Counted from the first letter of the stretch, positions 1 through 9,000 are shown. The stretch: DNA of 36,462 nucleotides from Gammaproteobacteria bacterium (GCA_024232855.1 JAAEPH010000397.1:1-36462), one strand, 5' to 3'. Made by a program: numbers and translations. The notes: generated from the letters alone by a model not told the origin.

Positions 1-152
1 GCGATAGCTGAGACAAAACCTATGATATAGCCAGACCGCATGACTGATGATCTCGGGAGGAAAACGGTATCCGTGGTAATCTGAGTTTGTTTGATTCATG
101 TCATCAGTCTGACCTATTAGTCCTTAACTTGACAGTACCGTTCCGCCTAAAG

Positions 153-815
153 CTACTCTTCGACGCTGTCAGCAACCCGGTGATTGTGCTCGATGTACAT
201 GACCGCGGCCTCGACGCGCGAGTGCACGTTTAGCTTGCGCAGTACCGCCTTGACGTGCAGTTTCACGGTACCGTCGGAAATGCCGAGGTTACGCGCGATC
301 AACTTGTTGCCCTGGCCTTCGGCCATCAACTCGAGAATCTCGCTTTCGCGCGGGGTCAGTTCGCTGAACGGCCCCTTGCTTTGCGAAACCGTCATGTCGC
401 CCTTGACGAAGCGCACCAGCACCGATGTCAGCGGTGGCGCGACCACGGTTTTGCCGACGTGAATATCGCGCAGCGCCGCCACCAGACCGTCGGGTTCCAT
501 GTCCTTGAGCAGGTAGCCGCTGGCGCCGGCCTTGAGCGCATCGAGCAGGTCCTGTTCGTTGGAACTGGTCGTCAGCATGACGATGGGCATGCTCAGGCCG
601 ATCTTTTTCAAATGTTTGAGCACGCTGATGCCGTCGATGATGGGCATGCGCTTGTCCAGCAGGACGATATCGGGACTCATTTCCTGGGCCAGCCTGATGC
701 CTTCATTGCCATCACCGACGGCGGCCAGCACCTCGATATTGCGGCGTTGCAACAGGCTGATCAAACCCTCGCGAAACAGCATGTGATCGTCGATTAACAA
801 TACTTTTAAACTCAT
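153..815 (-). CDS. NarL/FixJ-type response regulator (REC + LuxR HTH)
   Basis: This is a two-component DNA-binding response regulator of 220 residues. A receiver domain fills residues 4-120, with acidic residues D9 and D10 (LLIDDH), the likely phosphoacceptor D54 (VLLDKRMP) and a conserved K near 105 (YLLKD). A LuxR-type helix-turn-helix follows at about 155-212 (LTPRESEILELMAEG, then NKLIARNLGISDGTVKLHV). An in-frame start 33 bases further upstream is possible, but the ATG at 815 gives the normal start of the family (MSLKVLLIDD) and has an AGGGAC-like ribosome site. It is the last gene of a run with the NarX-type kinase upstream, so the two are probably a cognate pair. Its targets cannot be read from the sequence. 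The dsr operon directly upstream is an obvious guess. The 152 bases beyond its stop show no clear terminator. Confidence 0.93.
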   Translation of the reverse strand: MSLKVLLIDDHMLFREGLISLLQRRNIEVLAAVGDGNEGIRLAQEMSPDIVLLDKRMPIIDGISVLKHLKKIGLSMPIVMLTTSSNEQDLLDALKAGASGYLLKDMEPDGLVAALRDIHVGKTVVAPPLTSVLVRFVKGDMTVSQSKGPFSELTPRESEILELMAEGQGNKLIARNLGISDGTVKLHVKAVLRKLNVHSRVEAAVMYIEHNHRVADSVEE

Positions 816-832
816 GGATGGTGTCCCTTCAT

Positions 833-1108
833 TTATACTGCCTCGCACAGAAGCCGGTGTTTTGGAATCGCCTGGTTTTCGACGAAAAACTCGTGACCGC
901 CAGGGAGGACCGTTGTCTGTGCCGTCATGACGCGTAAAAAGGTTTCGTTAACAAATGGTTGGCCTATTGTATCATCGTCGTTCTCGGCCATGGCGGTTGT
1001 CTGATCGATCCAGTCCCGTAGTTCGCCGAGGCGAATACGTTGCTGCAGGACGCCGTGCTTGACGCCGGCGAGGCGGGCTGCGCGGAACAGTGAAATTTGC
1101 CTGGCCAT
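833..1108 (-). pseudogene. Probable remnant of an HTH-ferredoxin fusion gene
   Basis: This is a 91-residue ORF lying 4 bases after the kinase stop and 17 bases before the response regulator start. Residues 8-30 (RAARLAGVKHGVLQQRIRLG) look like a MerR/excisionase-type helix-turn-helix. The stretch from about 54 to 77 (NETFLRVMTAQ, then LPGGHEFFVE) resembles the segment that leads into a plant-type 2Fe-2S ferredoxin domain in long HTH-ferredoxin proteins I remember from sulfur oxidisers. None of the cluster cysteines is present: the ORF stops soon after HEFFVE, and the usual central segment is also missing. I infer an internal deletion plus loss of the 3' end. It could instead be a small functional HTH protein. 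The family comparison is from memory. Confidence 0.5.
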
Positions 1109-1112
1109 GTCG

Positions 1113-2771
1113 CTACGCGGTCGATTCCAGGGGAGCGGATACCGCCTCGACTTCGAACTGCAACTGGATCCGGGTGCCGTCGTCGGGTTCGCTTTCGACG
1201 TCGATGTTCGCGTTTATCTCGCGGGCGCGGTCGCGCAGTATGTTGAGGCCGAGCTGTTGTCCTCCCTGCGACACGATCGACGATTCCTCGAAACCGATGC
1301 CGTCATCCTCGATCAGGACGATGAATTTGCCGTCGCGGGAACTAAGCAGGACGCGCACGACCTCGGCCTCGCTGTGCTTGCGAATATTGGCGAGACATTC
1401 CTGCACGATACGCAGCACGTTGAGTTCGACTTCTTCGGAAAAATCCTGCTCCGGCCACTCGTTCTGGAAGTAGACAGGGATACCCATCTCTTCCTGGGTC
1501 TGGCGGATGCATTCCTCGATCGATGGAATCAGCCCCTGCTCACTGATGGGAACGCGAAAATGTGCGATCAGTTCGCGCAGCTGGTGATTGGCCTGGTCGA
1601 TGGTATACTCGATGCGCTCCATCTGGTGCCAGATGCTTTTTTCGTCATCCGAATGAAAGGTTTCGTCGATGACGCGGATCTGTATGCGCAGGCTGGCGAT
1701 GGTTTGCGCCAGCGAATCGTGCAGTTCATGCGACAGACGGGTGCGCTCCTGGATTATCAACAGTTCGCTCTCCTCTTCGTGCAGGCGAAATTTTTCCACT
1801 GCGCTACCGAGGTGCTGGCCGATGCTGATCAGGAGTTCGCTGTAACTGTCGAGGTCGAAGGCGGTATCGTCGTCGAAAAAAAGGTGAATCGCACCGAGCG
1901 TGTCCCCGCGGTACTGCAGCAGTATCGAAAGTACCTGTAACTTGCCGCCCGCGCGCTGTCCTTCGGCGCCGAACACGGTTTCACTGGCGAGCCGGTCGAC
2001 GCGGTAAATATGGTCTAAATCGACTTTATCGACAGGGTACCGAATCGACAGAATCCGATCAGCGCTGGCGAGGAAGGTATTGCTTATTTCACCGAAGGAG
2101 GCCACAACGTCCTTTTTCTTTTTACCATTGAACCGGCGAATAATGCCGGCGCGCGCATTCAGATTGTGGCATAGCGATCCGAGGGATTTTTCGAACAGTT
2201 CGTTCAAGTCGTGCGACAGGTTGATACTGGAGGCCGCGTCGTAGAGGATTGCCAGCGATCTCGACTCGCGCGTGATGTGATCGGTATGTTTTTGTAACTG
2301 AACCTCGGTATCGCGTGACAGGTTCTGCATCATGTTGGCGAGCTCGTTGATATCGCGCGCCAGTTCATCGAAATCGCTGCCGCGCCCGAAGTCGACCCTG
2401 GCGTCGAGATTGACGCCGCGCATGAGGTCGGCCCATTGACACAGCCGCAGCAGCGGTTGCAACAATTCGCGCCAGATTCCCCAGACCAGCAACAGCAGTA
2501 GCACGATTTCGAGTCCATGCCGCCACGGCGCCAGTTGCAGTAGTTGCAGTGAAATCGGGTGGGTGGGAAGCATCGCGCCCAGCAGGTTCAGCGACAGCAG
2601 GACCAGCAGTGAGAACGACAGCAGCAACAGGCGCAGGCGGCCGATTTTCAACAGGCTGCGCTGTTTCTCGTCGAGCTGTACGAACCAGGCGTTGAACGGA
2701 CTGATTCGGCGCTGCAATTGTGGATCGTTGGCTGGCATGGCGCGATTGTCGATCGACGATGATAAATCCAC
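1113..2771 (-). CDS. NarX-type sensor histidine kinase (HAMP, GAF, HisKA_3)
   Basis: This is a membrane sensor kinase of 552 residues. It has a transmembrane helix at about 46-66, a short external loop of about 20 residues and a second helix at about 87-104. A HAMP-like linker follows (about 105-160), then a GAF-like region (about 170-325), the dimerisation and phosphoacceptor helix with H351 (SHELHDSLAQ), and an ATPase domain with the N-box (ECLANIRKHSEA), DDGIGFEE and a late glycine-rich box. The order matches the NarX/NarQ and LiaS type kinases. The very short periplasmic loop argues against a NarX-like nitrate pocket, so the signal may be read in the membrane or by the GAF domain. The listed start is GTG; an ATG at 2738 is an alternative. 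It begins 70 bases after dsrR on the same strand, so it may be read together with the dsr operon. Confidence 0.92.
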   Translation of the reverse strand: MDLSSSIDNRAMPANDPQLQRRISPFNAWFVQLDEKQRSLLKIGRLRLLLLSFSLLVLLSLNLLGAMLPTHPISLQLLQLAPWRHGLEIVLLLLLVWGIWRELLQPLLRLCQWADLMRGVNLDARVDFGRGSDFDELARDINELANMMQNLSRDTEVQLQKHTDHITRESRSLAILYDAASSINLSHDLNELFEKSLGSLCHNLNARAGIIRRFNGKKKKDVVASFGEISNTFLASADRILSIRYPVDKVDLDHIYRVDRLASETVFGAEGQRAGGKLQVLSILLQYRGDTLGAIHLFFDDDTAFDLDSYSELLISIGQHLGSAVEKFRLHEEESELLIIQERTRLSHELHDSLAQTIASLRIQIRVIDETFHSDDEKSIWHQMERIEYTIDQANHQLRELIAHFRVPISEQGLIPSIEECIRQTQEEMGIPVYFQNEWPEQDFSEEVELNVLRIVQECLANIRKHSEAEVVRVLLSSRDGKFIVLIEDDGIGFEESSIVSQGGQQLGLNILRDRAREINANIDVESEPDDGTRIQLQFEVEAVSAPLESTA

Positions 2772-2841
2772 TTTTTCGAATTCCGTCAGTATACCGCTTT
2801 AAGCCCGACTGCGAAGCGCTCCGGGGGGTTAGAAATGCGGG

Positions 2842-3156
2842 TTAGTCCAGCGGGGGTACATAGGTGGGGTCGTTCGGGTTGAGGAAAATGAACTCCGCCT
2901 TGCCGGGTTCGAGCTCGACGAAGTCGATGGTCATACCCTCGGCCAGCTCCTTGCTTGCGGTCGCCACCACCAGATCGACACCGTCGAAATTGAAAAAGAT
3001 ATCGCCCGGCAAGCGCTGTTCGTCGAAACCCATGGCGTAGTGGAAGCTGCCGTCGTCCTGTTGTTTGATGGCGATGCGCAATGGCGACGATGCCATGTTG
3101 CCCGCGTCGGCTGAATGCCGGATCTGCTCCAGCGCCGCGGTCGAAAGGCTGATCAC
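2842..3156 (-). CDS. dsrR: DsrR, A-type scaffold-like protein without cysteines
   Basis: This is a 104-residue protein with the fold pattern of IscA/ErpA A-type carriers (MISLSTAALEQIR start, a central GFDEQRLPGDIFFNFDGVDLVV segment read in two pieces, and an ending like FIFLNPNDP). It has no cysteine at all, so it cannot bind an iron-sulfur cluster the way IscA does. That loss is the known mark of DsrR, which in Allochromatium vinosum is needed for normal levels of the Dsr proteins and has been proposed to act after transcription. Its start overlaps the dsrN stop by 4 bases, which points to coupled translation. It closes the dsr series here. I see no dsrS after it; the kinase gene takes that place. 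Confidence 0.9.
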   Translation of the reverse strand: MISLSTAALEQIRHSADAGNMASSPLRIAIKQQDDGSFHYAMGFDEQRLPGDIFFNFDGVDLVVATASKELAEGMTIDFVELEPGKAEFIFLNPNDPTYVPPLD

Positions 3157-4571
3157 GGTCTTGCCTGCCGGAGTTTGTTGCCGTCGCTGCTGTTCGATAG
3201 CTTGTGCGATTGCACGAAGTGCAGGAATCGCTTTACCCAGGGATTCTCCGCGGTGTTACGTAAGTGGGTATAGGACGCGAGCAGGTTGCGGTAAACGAGA
3301 CCATCCTGCTGCTGCCGGATGCCGCTACCGCGCAGCACCCGGTAGGCAAATCCGGCGTCGTCGGCTAAACCGCTTAACTCGGAGTAGTGAAACTCGTGTG
3401 CCTGCAGCGAAGCGTTCGCATTCGGCCGCAACGACCAGGGGTGGTTGTCCCGAATTTCCTCGAGCCTGACGTAGCCGCGGCCCTGGGGGCGTTCGTGCAT
3501 GAGCGCCTGTGCCGGAAGCACGCCGACCATATCGTGGCTGCGGCCATTCCAGGTCAATCCCCGGGCGAGGTACATGAGGCCGCCACATTCCGCGTAAGTG
3601 GGCAAACCGGCCTCGATCGCATTCCGGATCGATTCGCGCAGGTCGCGGTTGGCCGCCAGCGCCGCGGCATGACGCTCGGGAAAACCGCCACCGATGAAAA
3701 GCCCGTCGATCCGCGCCAGCTGCCGGTCACGGGTAGTGTCGATATCGATCAGCTGCGCGCCCGCCTGGCGAAAGGCTTCGAGGTCGCCGGGATAGTAAAA
3801 GCCGAAGGCGCGATCGCGGGCAATGCCGATGCGCAATCCGCGGTATTCGGGCTTCGCCTGCAGCGGCGTTGTCGCGGGCTTGAGGACCGCGGTCTGTCGT
3901 GAAATCTGAATCAGCTGGTCGAGGTCGATATTGTCGTCGATCGTGCGCGCAATCGCCGCGATCTTGCGGTGCGAGTGCGGATCCTCGTAGCCCGGGATGA
4001 GGCCCAGGTGGCGCTCGCCAAGGCTGATCGAGGCGTCGTTTTCGAGTGCGCCGAGAAACGGGATATCGGTATAGGCTTCGACCGCCGCCCGCAGCTTGGC
4101 TTCATGGCGTTTGCCCCCGGTGCGGTTGGCGATGACGCCGGCGATGTTGACCGCCTTGTCGAAAACCTGGTAGCCGATGAGCAGCGGTGCGATCCCGCGC
4201 ATGGTGCCGCGCGCGTCGACGACCATGATGACGGGGCTGCCCAGCGCCGTGGCCAGCGCCGCGTTACTGTTACCGCCGTCGAGGTCGAGTCCGTCGTGCA
4301 GGCCCTTGTTGCCCTCGATCAGGCAGATGTCGGCAGACTGGCCGCGATGGCAATAGTCGTCGATGGTTTCCTGTCGCCCGGCAACGAAAAAATCGAGGTT
4401 GTAGCAGGGCTTGCCCGCGGCCATGCCGAGCCAGATCGGATCGATGTAATCCGGGCCTTTCTTGAACGGCTGTATCTCGAGGCCGCGTTCGACCAGCGCC
4501 GCGCACAGGCCGATGCTGAGCGTGGTCTTGCCCGAGGACTTGTGTGCGGCGGAAAGGAGCAGCGAGGCCAT
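3153..4571 (-). CDS. dsrN: DsrN, siroheme amidating synthase (CobB/CbiA family)
   Basis: This 472-residue protein belongs to the cobyrinic acid a,c-diamide synthase family. The N-terminal half is a P-loop amidoligase with a Walker A (AHKSSGKTT, residues 9-17) and a nucleotide-binding segment (FKKGPDYIDPIW). The C-terminal half is a class I glutamine amidotransferase with its nucleophilic cysteine in the turn TYAECGGLMYL and a late histidine in AHEFHYSEL. In dsr operons this enzyme is assigned to the ATP- and glutamine-dependent amidation of siroheme to the siro(heme)amide carried by DsrAB. A cobalamin role is the family alternative, but no other cobalamin gene is nearby. The gene starts 3 bases after the dsrP stop and overlaps dsrR by 4 bases. 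Confidence 0.94.
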   Translation of the reverse strand: MASLLLSAAHKSSGKTTLSIGLCAALVERGLEIQPFKKGPDYIDPIWLGMAAGKPCYNLDFFVAGRQETIDDYCHRGQSADICLIEGNKGLHDGLDLDGGNSNAALATALGSPVIMVVDARGTMRGIAPLLIGYQVFDKAVNIAGVIANRTGGKRHEAKLRAAVEAYTDIPFLGALENDASISLGERHLGLIPGYEDPHSHRKIAAIARTIDDNIDLDQLIQISRQTAVLKPATTPLQAKPEYRGLRIGIARDRAFGFYYPGDLEAFRQAGAQLIDIDTTRDRQLARIDGLFIGGGFPERHAAALAANRDLRESIRNAIEAGLPTYAECGGLMYLARGLTWNGRSHDMVGVLPAQALMHERPQGRGYVRLEEIRDNHPWSLRPNANASLQAHEFHYSELSGLADDAGFAYRVLRGSGIRQQQDGLVYRNLLASYTHLRNTAENPWVKRFLHFVQSHKLSNSSDGNKLRQARP

Positions 4572-4574
4572 GGC

Positions 4575-5774
4575 CTAATCGATCTCCCGCGGTAATTTTT
4601 CCGGCATGATCGGTAGTATGCGGATAACCAGCAGCGCGATCAGCAATGCGCAGGTAAACCCGCCGCAACCGAGCAGGAATTCCCACAGGCTGGGGCTGTA
4701 GGTATTGACCGCGCCATCGGAGAAACTGCTGTCGACGATGTAACCCGGGAAGATGTTCAACGGAAACGCCTGGCCGCCGATGATGATGACATAGAGCTGG
4801 GCAAAGGCGCCGAGGATGACCAGCAGGCTCGCCAGCACCAGGCTCGCAACCGAATTCTGCAGTCGCGGCGCATAAACCAGCCACAGCGGCAACAGGCTGC
4901 CGAGGCCGATCTGAAAAAACCAGAAGAGGACGGTGTAGACGCCGCCTTCAACCAGGATGAAACGCTCGAAATCATGATTCTGGCTGCCGTATAGCTTGGT
5001 CAGGTGGAACACCACGACGAAGTACAATACGCCGGTGCAGAACAATCCCAGCAGCTTGCGCAAGCGCAGCAGGTGCGCGCCGTCGAGTTCGCGCCGGTCG
5101 AGCCGGAAGCTGAGCAGCAGTAACAGGATAAACACGGCGAGGCCGAAGGCGAAGGACATGACGATGAACATCGGCGCCAGCAATGCCGAGTCGTATGCCT
5201 CGCGTGCCACCAGGAAGCCGAATATCGAACCGGTACCGGTCGTCAGTGTCAGGCGCCAGGCAAGGGCGAACATCCCCGCCGGTCGGCTCCAGCGGTGCAT
5301 GCGGCGCTCCATCATCAGCCACAGGTAAGCCACGACGATAACGACAAAGCCGGAGTAGAGGATGATATTCCAGGCGAAAATCGACTTGAAATTGTAGTGC
5401 GTCATCGCCACGATCAGGCGGTCGGGGCGCCCCAGATCGAGTAACAGAATGGCGAGTCCGCCGACCAGCAGCGCAATCGACAGAACCGCTGAAAATCGCG
5501 CCAGCGGTTTGTACTCCGCGCGCTGGAAAACCGAAGCCAGCGATGCCAGGTTGAGCGCACCGGAGGCGGCGACGATGAGAAAAATCGCGAACACGTGGGG
5601 CAGGCCCCAGACGACCTGGTTGTTCATGCCGGTAATGTGGTGCCCCTCGACGTCCATGTGGTGAGCAGCGGCGAAACCGATCACGGCAATCAGCGCCAGC
5701 AGGATGAGTAGTCCCCAGTAGCGCGCCGTGCTGGTTCTGATCTCTGCATATCTCGGAGTCGCTGCCATCGTCAC
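4575..5774 (-). CDS. dsrP: DsrP, NrfD-like integral membrane subunit
   Basis: This is a 399-residue, very hydrophobic protein with about ten predicted membrane helices, of the NrfD/PsrC family that exchanges electrons with quinones. It begins with a short soluble stretch (TPRYAEIRTST) and a helix, then family-typical segments such as VWGLPHVFAIFLIVAASGA. It is the quinone-interacting part of the DsrMKJOP transmembrane complex, paired with the iron-sulfur protein DsrO and the cytochrome DsrJ. In sulfur oxidisers the complex is thought to take electrons that arise during DsrC turnover. The start overlaps the dsrO stop by 4 bases, as expected for subunits made together. Confidence 0.94.
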   Translation of the reverse strand: MTMAATPRYAEIRTSTARYWGLLILLALIAVIGFAAAHHMDVEGHHITGMNNQVVWGLPHVFAIFLIVAASGALNLASLASVFQRAEYKPLARFSAVLSIALLVGGLAILLLDLGRPDRLIVAMTHYNFKSIFAWNIILYSGFVVIVVAYLWLMMERRMHRWSRPAGMFALAWRLTLTTGTGSIFGFLVAREAYDSALLAPMFIVMSFAFGLAVFILLLLLSFRLDRRELDGAHLLRLRKLLGLFCTGVLYFVVVFHLTKLYGSQNHDFERFILVEGGVYTVLFWFFQIGLGSLLPLWLVYAPRLQNSVASLVLASLLVILGAFAQLYVIIIGGQAFPLNIFPGYIVDSSFSDGAVNTYSPSLWEFLLGCGGFTCALLIALLVIRILPIMPEKLPREID

Positions 5775-6526
5775 AGACCCTGGTAGCGCAGTGCGGGGTT
5801 GAGACCCATGTCTGCGCGCAGTTTCGTTCCCCCGTGCTTGCGCAAGCGCTTGACAATTTCGCTGTCGGAGTCGTTCAGGTCGCCAAATACGATCGCACTG
5901 CGCCCTCCCTGGTTAACCGCTTCGGCACAGGCCGGCACCGCGTCGGCGCCGTCGCGGTCGATGCGGTGCACGCACAGGGTACAGGATTCGACCGTACCCT
6001 TGCCGCGCGGCGCCACGGGCAACTGGTCCTGCAGGGGTTCATGGATAAACGAGCGCGCCTTGTAGGGGCAGGCCATCATGCAGTAGCGGCAGCCGATACA
6101 GATATGCCTGTTGACCAGAACGATGCCGTCGGCGCGCTTGAACGAGGCGCCCGTTGGGCAGACGTCTACGCAGGGCGGGTTTTCGCAATGCTGGCACATC
6201 ATCGGCAAGAAGCGCCGATGTCCGCTTTGCGGGTCGCTGAGGCCGACCTTGCGGATCCACTGCGCATCGGTTTTGGAACCCGCGCGGCTTTGCCAGCCGT
6301 GTTCGCGCTTACAGGCCTGCACGCAGGCATCGACGTCGGCTTCGCTCATGGCGTTGGTATCGATCAGTAGACCCCAGCGTGGCGATTTAGTGGCGGTTTC
6401 GGTTGCGTGGCTACTTATATAGAGTAACACCCCGGGCGCAATCAACGTGCTCGCAAGCGCCGCCGCGCCTTGCAGAAAGCGGCGCCGCGCCGGACGCGGC
6501 TCGACGCGCTCGAGTTCAGTCTTCAC
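5771..6526 (-). CDS. dsrO: DsrO, periplasmic iron-sulfur protein with Tat signal
   Basis: This 251-residue ferredoxin-like subunit of DsrMKJOP has a twin-arginine signal (ARRRFLQGAAAL, residues 13-24), so it is exported folded with its clusters. Cysteine groups for several [4Fe-4S] clusters are visible: CVQACKREHG near 68-77, CQHCENPPCVDVCP near 111-124, CIGCRYCMMACP near 143-154, and CTLCVHRIDRDG plus PACAEAV near 180-202. It belongs to the family of NrfC and the electron-transfer subunits of molybdopterin oxidoreductases. It should carry electrons between DsrJ in the periplasm and DsrP in the membrane. It overlaps dsrJ by 11 bases and dsrP by 4 bases. Confidence 0.94.
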   Translation of the reverse strand: MKTELERVEPRPARRRFLQGAAALASTLIAPGVLLYISSHATETATKSPRWGLLIDTNAMSEADVDACVQACKREHGWQSRAGSKTDAQWIRKVGLSDPQSGHRRFLPMMCQHCENPPCVDVCPTGASFKRADGIVLVNRHICIGCRYCMMACPYKARSFIHEPLQDQLPVAPRGKGTVESCTLCVHRIDRDGADAVPACAEAVNQGGRSAIVFGDLNDSDSEIVKRLRKHGGTKLRADMGLNPALRYQGL

Positions 6527-7013
6527 CGGATCGCTCCAGCTGGCGGTGGAAAGTCTGCGATGATACCAGCCCTGTATTCAGCTCCGGGATCAGGCGGCTT
6601 TGCTGTGAGCGGCTCAGGCCGCGATCGGCATGACACTCGAAACAGTCGATCTTGACGCTGGCGTAGCGGTGGCAGTCGGCGCAGAAATGCCGCGGATCCG
6701 GGTAACGCACCACTTGTCCATCGTTCCGCGCCGGGTTGTGGCAATCCATGCAGCCGGTCAGGCTGTACTTGCTGTCGCGTTCACCCTCCAGCACCGTCGC
6801 GTCGCGCTGGTGCAGCAGAAACTTCATGTGCTCGCGGCGCATGACCTCGACCGGCTCGACGCATTCACTGGCATTGTCCGGTTTGGCGGGTCGCGGGATT
6901 GCGACGCTGCCAAAGCCGGACGAGGCGACCTCGTCGGCGGCCGAAACCGTGCATGACAGCCACACGAGCAGGGCGATCATCAGGATGGGCAACGGATGCA
7001 GGCTTTTCGACAC
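6516..7013 (-). CDS. dsrJ: DsrJ, triheme periplasmic cytochrome c
   Basis: I chose the GTG at 7013, which gives 165 residues and a good signal sequence (SKSLHPLPILMIALLVWLS, ending CTVSAADE). The ATG at 6980 would leave a signal without positive charge. Three heme c sites are present: CMDCH, CADCH and CFECH. An upstream single cysteine in ASECVEPVEVMRREHM matches the position of the unusual cysteine axial ligand described for A. vinosum DsrJ. The protein is the heme subunit of DsrMKJOP and may take part in sulfur chemistry or pass electrons to DsrO. It starts 11 bases after the dsrL stop and overlaps dsrO by 11 bases. Confidence 0.9.
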   Translation of the reverse strand: MSKSLHPLPILMIALLVWLSCTVSAADEVASSGFGSVAIPRPAKPDNASECVEPVEVMRREHMKFLLHQRDATVLEGERDSKYSLTGCMDCHNPARNDGQVVRYPDPRHFCADCHRYASVKIDCFECHADRGLSRSQQSRLIPELNTGLVSSQTFHRQLERSGED

Positions 7014-7024
7014 GATTCTGGCCG

Positions 7025-8977
7025 TCAGCGATCGCCGAGCGCCATGTCGATATAACCGCTCGGACAGACGTCCGCGCAGATGTGGCAGCCGATACAGCGG
7101 GCGTAATCGGTAGCGACGTAGCGGCCCATGGTCTTGCTGTCCTTCTTGACCCGGTAGACCGCGTCCTGCGGGCAGTAAATGACGCAGTTGTCGCATTCGA
7201 AACACATGCCGCAGGACATGCAGCGGCCGGCTTCCTCGACGGCTTCCTGTTCGCTCAGGCACTTGCTTTTTTCATCGAAGTCACCGAGTACGCTTTCCGA
7301 ATCGGGGCCGTGTACCTCGCGCAGGTGGCGCGCCTCGTAATTGAAATGCGACAGGAACTGGCGCTCGGAAGAAATGATTTCGTTGGCGCTGCGGTCCTCG
7401 TAGTTATGCACCGCGAAATCCGCCTCGCTGGTGCCCCAGGTGCCGACGTGTTCGAACTCGGTCGGTTCCAGGTTCGATTCCTTGAGCTTGTCGAGCAGGT
7501 TGAAGTGGTGCACGTCGACTTTCGGGCGCTTGCTTAAACTGGCGCCGCCGAGGTAACGCTCGATACTGTCCGCGGCAATCGCCGCGTGCCCGATCGCGGT
7601 CGTCAACAGGTGCGGGAGAATAATATCGCCGGCGACGAAGTGGCCCGGCCGATCCGGATGCTGAAAAAACTTGTCCGCATCCATCAGATTGCGTTCGTTA
7701 CCGAATTCCTCGATGCCGCTCAAGTCACCACCCTGGCCGATCGCGGACACGATCAGATCGCACTCGATTTCGAATTCGCTGCCCTCCACGGGCGTCGGAA
7801 TACCGTCAGCCATGGTGCATTTGGCAAGTTTCAGCGCGATTGCGCGCCCCTCGTCATTGACGACGATTTCGGTCGGCATGACACCGTCGAGAATACGCAC
7901 GCCCTCACGCAGCGCGTCCTCCACTTCGTGTTCGGTCGCGGTCATCTCGGCTTTTTCGAACAGGGAGGTGAGCGTTACCTCGGCGCCCTCGCGCGATGCG
8001 GCGTAGGCCGAATCATGCGCGACGAGACCGCCGACGACATGCTCGGTAAGCTGGTCTGGCGACAGCGAATCGATCTTACCGAGGCGGCGCGCCACCGAGA
8101 CCACGTCGATCGAGGTATCGCCGCCGCCCACGCAAACCACGCGCTCGGCGGTTACCTGCAGCGCGCCGCGATTAAAGGCTTCGAGGAAGGCGACCCCGGA
8201 AATACAATTGGGTGCGTCGCTGTGCTCCAGCGGCAGGCCGAGGCCGGTCTGGCATCCGATCGCCCATAGCAACGCGTCGTACTCCTGTTCCAGGTCGGCA
8301 ACGCTGACATCGCGTCCGACGCGCGTTGCCATGCGCGTGTCGATGTCACCCATTTCGAGGATGCGATCGATTTCGTGATCGAGAAATTCACGCGGTGTGC
8401 GGTAGCCGGGAATGCCGTAGCGGAACATGCCGCCGAGTTCGTCGTGCTCATCGAAAATTGTGCTGGCGATACCTTTACGGCGCAGCTGGTAGGCGGCCGC
8501 GAGTCCCGCCGGGCCGCCGCCGATGATGGCAACCCTGTGTTTGCCGAGCGCCGGGGCGTCACCGAATTTGAAACCCTCGTTCCTGGCCGAGTCGCCGATG
8601 TACTGTTCGACGGAGTTGATGCCGACGAAGTCATCGACATTGTTGCGGTTACAGCCCTGTTCACAGGGGGCGGGGCAAACGCGCCCCATCATCGACGGGA
8701 ACGGGTTGGCGTCGGTGCAGCGGCGAAACGCATACTCCTGCATGCTCACGCCCTCGGGCGGGAGCTCGATGCCGCGCACGATGTTCAGGTAACCGCGGAT
8801 ATCCTCACCGGAAGGGCAGCCGCTCTGGCAGGGGGGGGTGCGATGCACGTAGGTGGGGCACTTGTAGGTGCTGTCCTCGTTGAAGATATTTTCACCCTGT
8901 GAACGCCAGCGATGCACGCCATCCTCGAATTTTCTGAAGGTGAGCTTGCGTTTCACTTCCTCGTTAGACGCTGCCAT
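7025..8977 (-). CDS. dsrL: DsrL, iron-sulfur flavoprotein NAD(P)H oxidoreductase
   Basis: This 650-residue protein is related to the small subunit of glutamate synthase. In order it shows N-terminal cysteines for clusters (CPTYVHRTPPCQSGCPSGED; PAPCEQGCNRNNVDD), an FAD-binding Rossmann turn (IIGGGPAGLAAAYQL), an NAD(P)-binding turn (VCVGGGDTSIDVVS), and a C-terminal ferredoxin part (CMSCGMCFECDNCVIYCPQDAV read in pieces; CIGCHICADVCPSGYIDMAL). DsrL is the electron partner of reverse-type DsrAB and is essential for sulfur oxidation in A. vinosum. Its C-terminal ferredoxin part is one of the features used to separate DsrL types, so a tree would be informative. The gene lies 23 bases after dsrK. 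Confidence 0.95.
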   Translation of the reverse strand: MAASNEEVKRKLTFRKFEDGVHRWRSQGENIFNEDSTYKCPTYVHRTPPCQSGCPSGEDIRGYLNIVRGIELPPEGVSMQEYAFRRCTDANPFPSMMGRVCPAPCEQGCNRNNVDDFVGINSVEQYIGDSARNEGFKFGDAPALGKHRVAIIGGGPAGLAAAYQLRRKGIASTIFDEHDELGGMFRYGIPGYRTPREFLDHEIDRILEMGDIDTRMATRVGRDVSVADLEQEYDALLWAIGCQTGLGLPLEHSDAPNCISGVAFLEAFNRGALQVTAERVVCVGGGDTSIDVVSVARRLGKIDSLSPDQLTEHVVGGLVAHDSAYAASREGAEVTLTSLFEKAEMTATEHEVEDALREGVRILDGVMPTEIVVNDEGRAIALKLAKCTMADGIPTPVEGSEFEIECDLIVSAIGQGGDLSGIEEFGNERNLMDADKFFQHPDRPGHFVAGDIILPHLLTTAIGHAAIAADSIERYLGGASLSKRPKVDVHHFNLLDKLKESNLEPTEFEHVGTWGTSEADFAVHNYEDRSANEIISSERQFLSHFNYEARHLREVHGPDSESVLGDFDEKSKCLSEQEAVEEAGRCMSCGMCFECDNCVIYCPQDAVYRVKKDSKTMGRYVATDYARCIGCHICADVCPSGYIDMALGDR

Positions 8978-9000
8978 TGGCTTCTCCTGTTATTTTCATG

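Noticed and set aside
1059-1940. Long plus-strand open frame of 293 codons.
   Set aside because: It lies antisense to the histidine kinase, whose domains are clear; the antisense frame has no recognisable domain.
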